Positions 7,900 to 14,250 are shown, counted from the stretch's first letter. The stretch: DNA of 21,866 nt from an uncultured Collinsella sp. (GCA_900547505.1 URGY01000007.1:1-21866), one strand, 5' to 3'. Program-made: numbers and translations. The notes: generated by a model from the sequence alone, not told the origin.

Positions 7900-9532
7900 G
7901 CTTTGGCGCCGCTTGCTGACCGTCATGATGGTGGCCATGACGGCTATCCTCGCTTTTGCAGCGTCGCCCGAGATGGCCCGTGCCGCCGATGCCGGAGCCA
8001 TCGCGATTGGCGGCGACGTCGCGACGCAATACGATGCGTACCAGCTCTTTTCGGCAACTGTTACCGATAAAGCCGGCTCCGATCAAAAGGTCGCGACGGA
8101 CTTGGCGTGGGCGAGCGATGCGATTCGTCAGGCTGTTCTTCCCGTTCTTTATGATGCGGGGCTTGATGGCTCGGCATCGACGGCGCAAGCGACTGTCGAG
8201 TGGCTGAATGCCGATGGGCATATGACGACCGCGCTGACGGCAAAGCTTGCCCGCGCGATTTGCAATGTCGGCGCACCTTCCGTGGGCCTTAAAGCGGGCA
8301 CGGCGGTCGAGCTACCAAGCGGCTATTGGCTCATCGTCGCCGACGACGACGCCATCGCCCAGGGCGAGGCCGGCACCGCGCCGATCATGGCACTGGTGGG
8401 CGGCAGCGCCGTCACCGTCAAGCCCAAGGCCGCGACGCCCAGGGTCTCCAAGCATGTGCTGGAGGACGGCACCGCCGCCTGGCAGAAGGCCGCCGACGCC
8501 ACGGTCGCCGACGACCTGTACTGGCGCCTTTCGGCTACGGTTCCGGCCGGGCTCACGGCCTACGACACCTACGCGGTGCAGTTCGTCGACACCATGAGCG
8601 CGGGGCTCGACCCCTCCAAGGTCGCCGCGAGCATGCGCGTGTACGTGGCGGCGGGCGCGGACGGCGGTTTCGACGCCGTCGCATGTGAGGGCGGCAACGC
8701 CAGCTCGACGCCGGCTAAAGGGTGGACAGACATTACTTCACAGTGCAAGGTCTCGGTCGAGGGCAAAGCCTTCACCGTGCGCACCGGCGACCTGATCGCC
8801 GCGCTCGGCGGGGTCGACGCCTTTACCGCGGGCGCCCGCGTGGTTGCTGTCTACAATGCGCCGTTGGGGGCCAACTGCAATCGCGGCGCTACCAAGGGCA
8901 ATCCCAACGAGGTCTACCTGCGCTACCCGCGCTCTCCTCTTGTCGACCAGTCCGGCGACGCCGGCTTCACCCGCACGCCGAGCGATGACGCGACGGCCTA
9001 CACCTGGGAGCTCAGCCTTATTAAGCGCTCAAGCGTGGGTGATAAGCCGCTTGCGGGCGCCAAATTGCGCATCATCGATGACCGCGGACGCATCCTGACG
9101 GCTGACGGCACGTGGTCGACAAATGCCGACGCGTGCGTTACCACGGGCGAGGACGGCCATGTGGAATTGAGCGGTATAGACGCGGGCGTCTATACCGTCG
9201 AGGAGGTCGCGGCTCCCAAGGGATATGCGACGTTCGAGGGCAAACGAACGGTGACGGTTACGGCCGAGGGACTGGACGTTAAACAGGTGGCGGCGGCTAA
9301 ACCCAAGGTGACCGTATCGGCCGATAGCCCTCTGCGGGTTGATGCCGCCGATGCCGGGTCGGGTTCGATTGAGCTGTCGGTGCTCAACACCCCAAGCAAA
9401 GAAGCAAGTCGAGGCTTTATGCCCTCGACAGGAGATAGAACGTTGGTGTTGGTGGCGGTTTTGGCTGCCGTCGGAGTGGTGGTTATTGTTGCCGCGCTCG
9501 TCATCAAGCGGGGAGGAGGTCGCCGTGAATAA
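7892..9532 (+). CDS. Sortase-anchored pilin, isopeptide-forming fimbrial (D2/SpaA) protein
   Basis: The 546-residue product has a signal peptide (1-31, ending MARA) and an N-terminal D1-like domain. That domain ends in VTVKPKAATP, where K177/K179 sit like the YPKN pilin-motif lysine of major pilins. A fimbrial D2-like domain starts at VSKHVLEDG. A SpaA/Cna_B domain follows, with ELSLIKRSS and GVYTVEEVAAPKGY supplying Lys and Glu. The anchor is MPSTG (510-514), a 23-residue helix and KRGGGRRE. The GTG start at 7892 overlaps the end of the adhesin gene by 8 bases and has GAGGTGG upstream. The frame is open further upstream, but only the GTG start puts a clean signal peptide at the N-terminus. 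It is likely the shaft pilin. Polymerisation would need a class C sortase, which is not in this window. Confidence 0.82.
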   Translation: MSRLWRRLLTVMMVAMTAILAFAASPEMARAADAGAIAIGGDVATQYDAYQLFSATVTDKAGSDQKVATDLAWASDAIRQAVLPVLYDAGLDGSASTAQATVEWLNADGHMTTALTAKLARAICNVGAPSVGLKAGTAVELPSGYWLIVADDDAIAQGEAGTAPIMALVGGSAVTVKPKAATPRVSKHVLEDGTAAWQKAADATVADDLYWRLSATVPAGLTAYDTYAVQFVDTMSAGLDPSKVAASMRVYVAAGADGGFDAVACEGGNASSTPAKGWTDITSQCKVSVEGKAFTVRTGDLIAALGGVDAFTAGARVVAVYNAPLGANCNRGATKGNPNEVYLRYPRSPLVDQSGDAGFTRTPSDDATAYTWELSLIKRSSVGDKPLAGAKLRIIDDRGRILTADGTWSTNADACVTTGEDGHVELSGIDAGVYTVEEVAAPKGYATFEGKRTVTVTAEGLDVKQVAAAKPKVTVSADSPLRVDAADAGSGSIELSVLNTPSKEASRGFMPSTGDRTLVLVAVLAAVGVVVIVAALVIKRGGGRRE

Positions 9533-9575
9533 TAATTGCCCCCCTTTTTTGCTCAATGGCGAACTGCCTCCGTAG
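9525..9575 (+). pseudogene. Possible truncated start of a third gene in the pilin operon
   Basis: The second pilin gene ends in GGAGGAGGTCGCCGTGAATAA. This repeats almost exactly the junction between the two pilin genes, where GGTCGCCGTGA holds the overlapping GTG start. Here the equivalent GTG at 9525 opens a frame of only 16 codons, ending at TAG 9573-9575. It may be a leftover start of a lost downstream gene, or a by-product of the duplicated 3' end. I do not claim a function. Confidence 0.3.
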
Positions 9576-9649
9576 CGAGTGACGCGCAGGCCTACCGACC
9601 TGATGATCATTGGTTTTGAAAAAGTTACTAGAGAACCCTCCAAGAAAAG

Positions 9650-9682
9650 CGGGGCACCCGGTCGATACGACCGAGTGCCCCG
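9650..9682. terminator. Bidirectional terminator between pilin and bactofilin-like genes
   Basis: A 15-base stem with one mismatch (9650-9664 with 9668-9682) closes a three-base loop. On the minus strand it is followed by CTTTTCTT and on the plus strand by ATTCGTTTG. It sits between converging genes and can end both transcripts, better for the minus strand. Confidence 0.7.
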
Positions 9683-9693
9683 ATTCGTTTGTT

Positions 9694-9722
9694 GGTGCAA
9701 AGTAACCTGACCCCTTTGCACC
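9694..9722. repeat. REP-like hairpin repeat, right copy 1
   Basis: GGTGCAAAG (9694-9702) and CTTTGCACC (9714-9722) form a perfect nine-base stem around an 11-base loop carrying TAACCTGACCC. It is in opposite orientation to the related element at 3828-3855 and directly abuts a second, similar hairpin. Confidence 0.7.
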
Positions 9723-9753
9723 ATCACAAAGGTACCTGTCCCCTTTGTGGTGG
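9721..9753. repeat. REP-like hairpin repeat, right copy 2
   Basis: A 12-base stem with one G-U pair (9721-9732 with 9742-9753) surrounds a nine-base loop. The core CAAAGG-TACCTGTCC-CCTTTG shares the CAAAG, ACCTG and CCCTTTG blocks with copy 1. Two adjacent related hairpins ahead of a gene end are typical of REP-type sequences. Confidence 0.65.
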
Positions 9754-9760
9754 TTGGCGG

Positions 9761-10906
9761 CTAAGCGGTGGGGAGTTCCGGCGTGTTAGCCGGCTGCTGC
9801 GGCTTGAGGCGGGCGTTTCGCCAGATGATCTGGATAACGTAGCCGAGCATAAAGACAAAGGCCACGCCGCTGATGAAGTCACCTACGAGGGGAAGCCCCG
9901 TGAGGGCGCCTGCGATTACGCCACCAACGGCTGCCATGGCGTAGCGGTTCTGGTTGTGTCCGACCATGCGGGCGAGCGCGCACCCTGCAAAGGCACTCGA
10001 CACCAGCGCGATGCCAATAACACCGCACATGAGGGCTCCGGCAAGCGACAGACCAGCGATAGAGATAATTAGCAGTAGGACGGCGGGGACGATAGCAATC
10101 GTGCCCAGAAGACCGCTCACCCACAGGGGCATGGGGCGCTGGTGGAGCATACCGGCGGCGCTGGCAGTCGCACGCGGAAAGACGAGCTCGAGCAGCAGGG
10201 CGACAAAGCAGGTCGAGAGCGCCGCGGCGACGATACCGCCGATGACATCGTTAACGGTGGAAGTATCCTCGTTCTCGGTGCGGTCGATCTTGAGTGCGCC
10301 GACCTCGGCTCCCGCGGCGCGCTCGGGGTCCTCGGAGACGTGCGCGTTCACGGTGCCGGTGATGTGGGCGTTCTTGCCCAGGATGAGCTTGTCGGCCCAA
10401 ACCTCGACATCGCCATCGACGGTGCCGTCGATGGTTACCGTATCGCCCGCGAGCGCTGCCGACTTGGTGGAGCCTCGCAAGGCAACCGTCTCGCCTATCG
10501 CGTAGAAACAGTTAGCGGTGCTGTCGGAATTGAGAACGACATGCTGGCCAGCAACGGTCACGCTGCCATCAACCGTGGTCTTGGCAATGTCGATGGTGCG
10601 TGCCGCCAGACGGACGGCGCCGCCCACCGTGCAGTCGCGGATCGAGAGAGTATCGCCCGTGGCGATGATATCGCGGTCGATGGACGTATCGTCCAAGTTG
10701 AGGGCCTGACCTGCCCAGTACAGGTCACCTTCGACGCCGGACGGATTGGCGTCATTGTCGGTCGCAAGTACGTTGCCTGCGGTGTCCGTGCCGGCGAACG
10801 ACGCCGTGGGAAGCGCGGTGATCGCCAGAGCGATGAGCGCGAATGCCATAAGCAGGCAGCGACGCATCTTGTGTGACGGCGCCGCCGCGGTTTGATTGAA
10901 AGCCAT
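9761..10906 (-). CDS. Bactofilin-like polymer-forming domain fused to membrane helices
   Basis: The 381-residue product starts with a signal peptide or membrane helix (~17-39, ending ASFAG). Residues ~45-200 hold short repeats such as IDRDIIATGDTLSI, VDGSVTVAGQHVV and VDGDVEVWADKLIL. These follow the six- to seven-residue period of bactofilin-type right-handed beta helices, placed outside the membrane if the N-terminus is cleaved. About four hydrophobic helices follow (~215-360), with a short Pro-rich tail. Proteins of this design occur widely but lack a firm role; a cell-envelope scaffold is an inference. AAAGGATC precedes the ATG. The promoter region contains a GTTAGGT inverted repeat. It runs in the same direction as the TRIC-like gene 107 bases upstream. 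Confidence 0.7.
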   Translation of the reverse strand: MAFNQTAAAPSHKMRRCLLMAFALIALAITALPTASFAGTDTAGNVLATDNDANPSGVEGDLYWAGQALNLDDTSIDRDIIATGDTLSIRDCTVGGAVRLAARTIDIAKTTVDGSVTVAGQHVVLNSDSTANCFYAIGETVALRGSTKSAALAGDTVTIDGTVDGDVEVWADKLILGKNAHITGTVNAHVSEDPERAAGAEVGALKIDRTENEDTSTVNDVIGGIVAAALSTCFVALLLELVFPRATASAAGMLHQRPMPLWVSGLLGTIAIVPAVLLLIISIAGLSLAGALMCGVIGIALVSSAFAGCALARMVGHNQNRYAMAAVGGVIAGALTGLPLVGDFISGVAFVFMLGYVIQIIWRNARLKPQQPANTPELPTA

Positions 10907-10919
10907 GGTTGATCCTTTT

Positions 10920-10944
10920 GTTAGGTGTTTGGCATATACCTAAC
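10920..10944. promoter_or_regulatory. Inverted repeat upstream of the bactofilin-like gene
   Basis: GTTAGGT (10920-10926) and ACCTAAC (10938-10944) form a perfect seven-base inverted repeat with an 11-base spacer, 13 bases above the minus-strand start codon. The spacer contains TATATG on the minus strand, which could be part of a -10. It may be an operator or a 5' UTR hairpin; I found no clear -35. Confidence 0.4.
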
Positions 10945-11013
10945 AGGGTACCCAACGCGCGGGCGCTCTAAAAGAGCCTCTCGGTTGCATTTCGAAGGGT
11001 CGTGCCGCGCCAC

Positions 11014-11703
11014 CTACTTTTTGCGGTGCAAAAAGCGTGCGATGTCGTCCTCGGTGGGGCTTTTGATATCAAAGCGTAGCGATAGCCAGCGCAGCCCCAT
11101 GGTCACCACGACGCAAACGACCAGTGCGACGACATTGCTGACCAAGCCGCTCATGACAAGGCAAACATAGCTTGCCGATCCGGCGATAGCCGCGATGGCA
11201 TAAAAGTTAGTGCGTTGGAAAATGCCCGGCACCACACCCATAAAACCGTCGCGCAGCATGCCGCCGCCCACCGCGGTAAAAAAGCCCATCATGATGCACA
11301 CCGCCGGCGCAAAGCCGTAGACTAGCGCCTTGTCTGCTCCAGTGGCGGCGTAGATACCGACCGAGATGATGTCGAGCAGGGGAATGAGTTTTTCGGGTTT
11401 GTCGACGATTGCCGGGAAAATATAGATGATGGCTGCCGTGGCAATGGAAAGCGGGAGTGCCATCGGCTGGTTGAGGATGTAGACGTTGCCCACCTGCAGC
11501 GTCATATCGCGTAAAAGACCGCCGCCCAGTCCGCAGACCACGGCGAGCGCAACTGCACCCACCAGGTCGAGCTTATGCTCGCGCGCAACCAACACGCCCG
11601 AGATTGAAGCCGCGACGACGGCGAACATTTCGAGCCAAAACGGGATGGCGACCATGGCATCCGTGGCGTGTGAGGTGACGGTCATAGCGGCGACGACGGG
11701 CAA
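11014..11703 (-). CDS. TRIC-type channel / YadS (UPF0126) family membrane protein
   Basis: The 229-residue protein has about seven hydrophobic helices and a short basic end. It carries the family's internal duplication, with GLGGGLLRD at 58-66 and AVGGGMLRD at 144-152, the glycine-rich signatures of each half. Bacterial relatives of trimeric intracellular cation channels have this form; some are annotated as glycine transporters. The substrate cannot be told from sequence. The start is TTG at 11703, supported by AAAGGA on the minus strand at good spacing. The first in-frame ATG (residue 7) is an alternative. No convincing promoter was found upstream, although TACTAT (minus, 11745-11750) resembles a -10. 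Confidence 0.85.
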   Translation of the reverse strand: MPVVAAMTVTSHATDAMVAIPFWLEMFAVVAASISGVLVAREHKLDLVGAVALAVVCGLGGGLLRDMTLQVGNVYILNQPMALPLSIATAAIIYIFPAIVDKPEKLIPLLDIISVGIYAATGADKALVYGFAPAVCIMMGFFTAVGGGMLRDGFMGVVPGIFQRTNFYAIAAIAGSASYVCLVMSGLVSNVVALVVCVVVTMGLRWLSLRFDIKSPTEDDIARFLHRKK

Positions 11704-11839
11704 GATGGGGTCCTTTGGGTTGTGGGTTTAGACAATGCCCGTACATAGTACATGGTTGGCGCGCGTGGCGACCCTATTGCTCGGTAAACGGTCGGGACTG
11801 GGTGGGGGCGTGGCATTGCCAGAATGCCAGAGTTCCAGA
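11704..11839. other. Gene-free spacer left of the nuclease cassette
   Basis: I see no gene here. It contains a perfect hairpin (TGGCATT 11811-11817 with AATGCCA 11823-11829) and a small palindrome, GTTC-CA-GAAC, at 11832-11841 directly at the cassette edge. With the repeat that follows, the gene-free stretch runs to 12007. Confidence 0.4.
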
Positions 11840-11915
11840 ACATGTACGTCACCCTCCAAAAACGACATTTTTCGACATCTTTGGAGGCTGACGTACATGT
11901 TTGGATTGAGCTCAC
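11840..11915. repeat. 76-base inverted repeat, left end of nuclease cassette
   Basis: The unit is the reverse complement of 13026-13101 with only three differences. It is itself a long hairpin: 11840-11851 pairs with 11889-11900 (12 bases), then after one mismatch 11853-11860 pairs with 11880-11887. The loop holds a direct repeat of CGACAT. The gene-proximal extension TTTGGATTGAGCTCAC fixes its orientation. Confidence 0.85.
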
Positions 11916-11922
11916 AGCATGA

Positions 11923-11952
11923 GTGAGTTGATTTACTCACATCCGGTATATT
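11923..11952 (+). promoter_or_regulatory. Hairpin and -10-like element ahead of the nuclease gene
   Basis: GTGAGT (11923-11928) and ACTCAC (11935-11940) form a perfect six-base stem. TATATT follows at 11947-11952 as a possible -10, but no properly spaced -35 is seen. CCGGTAT (11943-11949) also has an inverted partner, ATACCGG, at 11981-11987. The promoter of the nuclease gene is probably here, but the call is weak. Confidence 0.3.
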
Positions 11953-12007
11953 TCCCCACTTCAACGGACATAAGAGTTGGATACCGGCTCAGAGCGAGAG
12001 GCCCTCA

Positions 12008-13015
12008 ATGGATACCCCTGTTCTCATTTCGCATAAAACCGCATGGCTTGTCCATCATGCACCCCAGAATTTGGTTCAGTCTCTTGCGCGGCACGACTAC
12101 CAGATAGGCGCGCAAGGCATCTCCACCCAGCAACGTGTTGCACGCATACGACAGGCCCTTACCGACTGCGGCATTCCGTCCGATATGCTTAAGACTATCG
12201 ATATCGCGGTTGTATTCGAATTTGAGCGAATTCGTACCAAAGGCGTCGTTTGCCACATTCTTGGACAAAATCTTCCCTACGAGCATATTAACGAGTTGAC
12301 GCCCGGAATCTTCATCACCGACGAAGCCTTCACCTTCGCGCTCGCTGCCGAGTGGATGGATAGGATCGAATATCTCGAATATGGCTATGAAGTTTGCGGC
12401 GATTATCGCATGAGGCTCAATCCCGCCGACCCTTATACCGAGCAACCAGCCACCACCTCCAAGGATGAAATAACCGAACTGCTCGATCGGCACCCCGGCA
12501 AACCCGGTGCCACACGTGCACGGCTTGCGCTCAGGCACATCTACGATCACTCGGCCTCGCCTATGGAGACCGCTTCGGCAATCACCCTCTCGCTCCCAAC
12601 AAGCGAAGGCGGCGTTGGCATCCGAGGTATCGAACTCAACAAACCGCTCGAGATCCCTCAACGTCTCTGGCATTGCGCCAAAGCTCGAACACTCAAAATC
12701 GATGCGCTCGTGACCTATAAGCGCAGGGAGCTCGGTATCGAATATAAGGGCGGTTTTCACGATGAGCTCGAGCGCAAGGGAGCAGATGCGGAGCGAGAGG
12801 CCGTTCTCTCCCAAATGGGATATCGAATCGTTACGCTCACTTCGGCTCAGTTCGGCAGCCAGCTCGCCTTTCACCGCGCCATGAACAACATTCGCGAAGC
12901 ACTCGGCATGCCTCGCTGTACCGACACCGGGTATCAGAGAAAACAAAACGAACTACGCAAGGCACTTATCCGCAACTGGAAAAGCATGCGAGACGAGGAG
13001 GCACCTTCCGAATAG
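12008..13015 (+). CDS. PD-(D/E)XK nuclease-like protein (DUF559/AbiEi-associated type)
   Basis: The 335-residue product has a C-terminal region that fits a Vsr/DUF559-like PD-(D/E)XK fold: a helix with SPMET (E187), D232 in LKIDALV, and E245-Y-K247 in GIEYKGGFH. An ADAEREAVLSQMGYRIVTLT segment follows. Such domains are often fused to AbiEi-type antitoxin regions in Actinomycetota. The N-terminal ~170 residues here are not one I can assign; an HTH-like segment may lie at ~38-60. The ATG has GAGAGG at 11996-12001. Codons include more AAA, GAA and CGA than in the neighbours, which fits acquisition. It stands alone between two inverted hairpin repeats. Nuclease activity and a defence role are inferences. 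Confidence 0.65.
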   Translation: MDTPVLISHKTAWLVHHAPQNLVQSLARHDYQIGAQGISTQQRVARIRQALTDCGIPSDMLKTIDIAVVFEFERIRTKGVVCHILGQNLPYEHINELTPGIFITDEAFTFALAAEWMDRIEYLEYGYEVCGDYRMRLNPADPYTEQPATTSKDEITELLDRHPGKPGATRARLALRHIYDHSASPMETASAITLSLPTSEGGVGIRGIELNKPLEIPQRLWHCAKARTLKIDALVTYKRRELGIEYKGGFHDELERKGADAEREAVLSQMGYRIVTLTSAQFGSQLAFHRAMNNIREALGMPRCTDTGYQRKQNELRKALIRNWKSMRDEEAPSE

Positions 13016-13025
13016 TGCTGCTCCC

Positions 13026-13101
13026 GTGAGCTCAATCCAAACGTGTACGTCAGCCTCCAAAGATGTCGAAAAATGTCGTTTTTTGAGGCTGACGTACATG
13101 T
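13026..13101. repeat. 76-base inverted repeat, right end of nuclease cassette
   Basis: This is the reverse complement of 11840-11915 apart from three substitutions. Internally 13041-13061 pairs with 13081-13101 over 21 positions with two imperfect pairs. It starts 11 bases after the nuclease stop codon, so in RNA it would also act as a 3' hairpin, but no T tract follows it. Confidence 0.85.
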
Positions 13102-13136
13102 TTGGGGAAGCGTGGGATCGAGACGTATTTCGATAA

Positions 13137-13163
13137 CAAAAAAGCCCCCAATCTGGGAGCTTT
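13137..13163 (-). terminator. Terminator of tRNA-Ser(CGA)
   Basis: On the minus strand a ten-base stem (13163-13154 with 13150-13141) with one G-U pair and a three-base loop runs into TTTTTTTG. It lies 12 bases beyond the tRNA CCA. Confidence 0.8.
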
Positions 13164-13174
13164 CTCAATCTAAA

Positions 13175-13265
13175 TGGCGGAGGAGGAGGGATTCGAACCC
13201 TCGTGACCTTATACAGGCCAAACGGTTTTCGAGACCGCCGCATTCAACCACTCTGCCACCCCTCC
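13175..13265 (-). tRNA. tRNA-Ser (CGA)
   Basis: This is a 91-base class II tRNA with a long variable arm. The acceptor GGAGGGG at the 5' end (13265-13259) pairs with CTCCTCC. The D arm is GCAGAGTGGTTGAATGC, the anticodon loop CTCGAAA gives CGA, the T loop is GGTTCGAATCC, the discriminator is G and CCA is encoded. It lies downstream of tRNA-Ser(GGA) on the same strand. Confidence 0.95.
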
Positions 13266-13272
13266 GCGTGGG

Positions 13273-13305
13273 GTAAAAACAAAGCAGGCTCGAAGGCCTG
13301 CTTTG
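13273..13305 (-). terminator. Terminator between the two tRNA-Ser genes
   Basis: A perfect ten-base stem (13280-13289 with 13296-13305) with a six-base loop is followed on the minus strand by GTTTTTACC. It would end the tRNA-Ser(GGA) transcript. tRNA-Ser(CGA) would then depend on read-through or its own promoter, which I could not find in the short gap. Confidence 0.7.
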
Positions 13306-13313
13306 GAATTAAC

Positions 13314-13404
13314 TGGCGGAGAGTCAGGGATTTGAACCCTGGAGACGCTTTTGACGCCTACACGATTTCCAATCGTGCTCCTTCGGCCACTCGGACAACT
13401 CTCC
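13314..13404 (-). tRNA. tRNA-Ser (GGA)
   Basis: This is a 91-base class II tRNA. Acceptor GGAGAGT (13404-13398) pairs with ACTCTCC, the anticodon loop TTGGAAA gives GGA, and a long variable arm is present. The T loop is GGTTCAAATCC, the discriminator is G and CCA is encoded. A good promoter precedes it on the minus strand. Confidence 0.95.
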
Positions 13405-13420
13405 GTTAAATGCGAAAGTC

Positions 13421-13449
13421 AGTATACACGAGGAATCGCAAAGTGCAAA
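13421..13449 (-). promoter_or_regulatory. Promoter of the tRNA-Ser genes
   Basis: On the minus strand TTTGCA (13449-13444) and TATACT (13426-13421) are separated by 17 bases. The -10 is one base from consensus TATAAT, and it lies 16 bases upstream of the mature tRNA 5' end, as expected. Confidence 0.7.
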
Positions 13450-13808
13450 CAGAAAAGTTGGCATTTTTTAAAACGCTTGGCCGCACTTGTCGTTGCAGTG
13501 GGGTTTGAGGTGCCAAAAAACGGCTTCCGACCAGCGTGGTTGATCAGCTCAATTGTTCAAAAGGGGTATTCATAAGCGACTTGGCAATGAATTTAAAAAT
13601 CTATGGGTGCTGCTGTGGACCACTGGTATGCATTTTGCGACTACAGCCTTGCGCCCGTTGACCTGCGGCTTGGCTCAGCTTGTCCCCGCGGCATCGTATC
13701 TTGTCCACAAATCCGTCAAGCTCTTGGTCGGCATTTGGTTGGAATGCGCATGAAACGTGGTGCGAGCATGGACATATGTGGAGGTCATGAGGTTGTAGCT
13801 GCATATTC
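13450..13808. other. Gene-free region upstream of rpsF
   Basis: No open frame here has a ribosome site or family resemblance. It contains TTGTCCACA at 13701-13709, which matches the actinobacterial DnaA-box form. TGTGGACCA at 13614-13622 is one base off the inverted box. AT-rich patches lie at ~13462-13475 and ~13588-13601. Two sites are too few to call an origin. Confidence 0.35.
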
Positions 13809-13837
13809 TTGCAGCCTGGGAGGTTGAAAGATATTAT
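13809..13837 (+). promoter_or_regulatory. Promoter of the rpsF-ssb-rpsR-rplI operon
   Basis: TTGCAG at 13809-13814 and TATTAT at 13832-13837 are separated by exactly 17 bases. Transcription would begin near 13844, giving a leader of about 65 bases before rpsF. Confidence 0.7.
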
Positions 13838-13853
13838 TACCAAGTCTTTTCCT

Positions 13854-13882
13854 GCTTCAGGCGCACCTTCACGACCTGAAGC
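13854..13882 (+). promoter_or_regulatory. Leader hairpin of the rpsF operon, possible S6:S18 site
   Basis: GCTTCAGG (13854-13861) pairs perfectly with CCTGAAGC (13875-13882) around a 13-base loop containing CACC and CGA. Many bacteria regulate rpsF-rpsR through an S6:S18-binding leader hairpin. Position and size fit, but I cannot confirm the conserved CCG element of that motif. Confidence 0.4.
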
Positions 13883-13908
13883 CACATTTGCCCAGAGGAG
13901 GTGACAAT

Positions 13909-14202
13909 ATGAAGGCTTATGAACTGCTGTTCTTTGTTGACCCGTCGCTCGACCCCGAGACTCGTCTCGCTGTTATGAAGCGTATCGATACCACGATCGC
14001 TGAGGGCGCTGGCAAGGTCGACTCCGTTGACGAGTGGGGCAAGCGCAAGCTCGCCTACGAGATCAACGACCTCACCGATGGTGACTACACCCTCATCAAC
14101 TTCCACGCAGATCCTACCCAGATCGCCGAGCTTGATCGCGTCCTGCGCATCACCGACGCTGTGGTCCGCCACATGATCGTCCGTCGCGACGACCAGGAGT
14201 AA
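13909..14202 (+). CDS. rpsF: 30S ribosomal protein bS6
   Basis: bS6 binds the platform of the 30S subunit together with bS18. The 97 residues match the family: MKAYELLFFVDPSLDPE at the start, the GKVDSVDEWGKRKLAYEI strand-helix segment, and the RVLRITDAVVRHMIVR end. The ATG at 13909 is chosen because AGAGGAGGTGA (13894-13904) is ideally placed. An upstream TTG in the same frame at 13888 would put the ribosome site inside the gene. It is first in the operon with ssb, rpsR and rplI. Confidence 0.97.
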   Translation: MKAYELLFFVDPSLDPETRLAVMKRIDTTIAEGAGKVDSVDEWGKRKLAYEINDLTDGDYTLINFHADPTQIAELDRVLRITDAVVRHMIVRRDDQE

Positions 14203-14250
14203 GACTGTCGTTTTGGACTGGGCTTGTGCCCCAAGAGGAAGTAGTGAGTT

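Noticed and set aside
11840..13101. CRISPR array or classic insertion sequence
   Set aside because: There are only two repeat units in inverted orientation, no spacers, no transposase gene and no visible target-site duplication.
13101..13265. tRNA-Ser as attachment site for the nuclease cassette
   Set aside because: No copy of the tRNA 3' end is found at the far end of the cassette near 11840, so tRNA-directed integration is unsupported.
13450..13808. Chromosomal replication origin
   Set aside because: Only one good and one imperfect DnaA-box-like site are present, and dnaA, dnaN and rpmH are not nearby.
13603..13827. Small plus-strand frame of 74 codons upstream of rpsF
   Set aside because: It has no ribosome site, no family resemblance and odd composition, and it overlaps the rpsF promoter.
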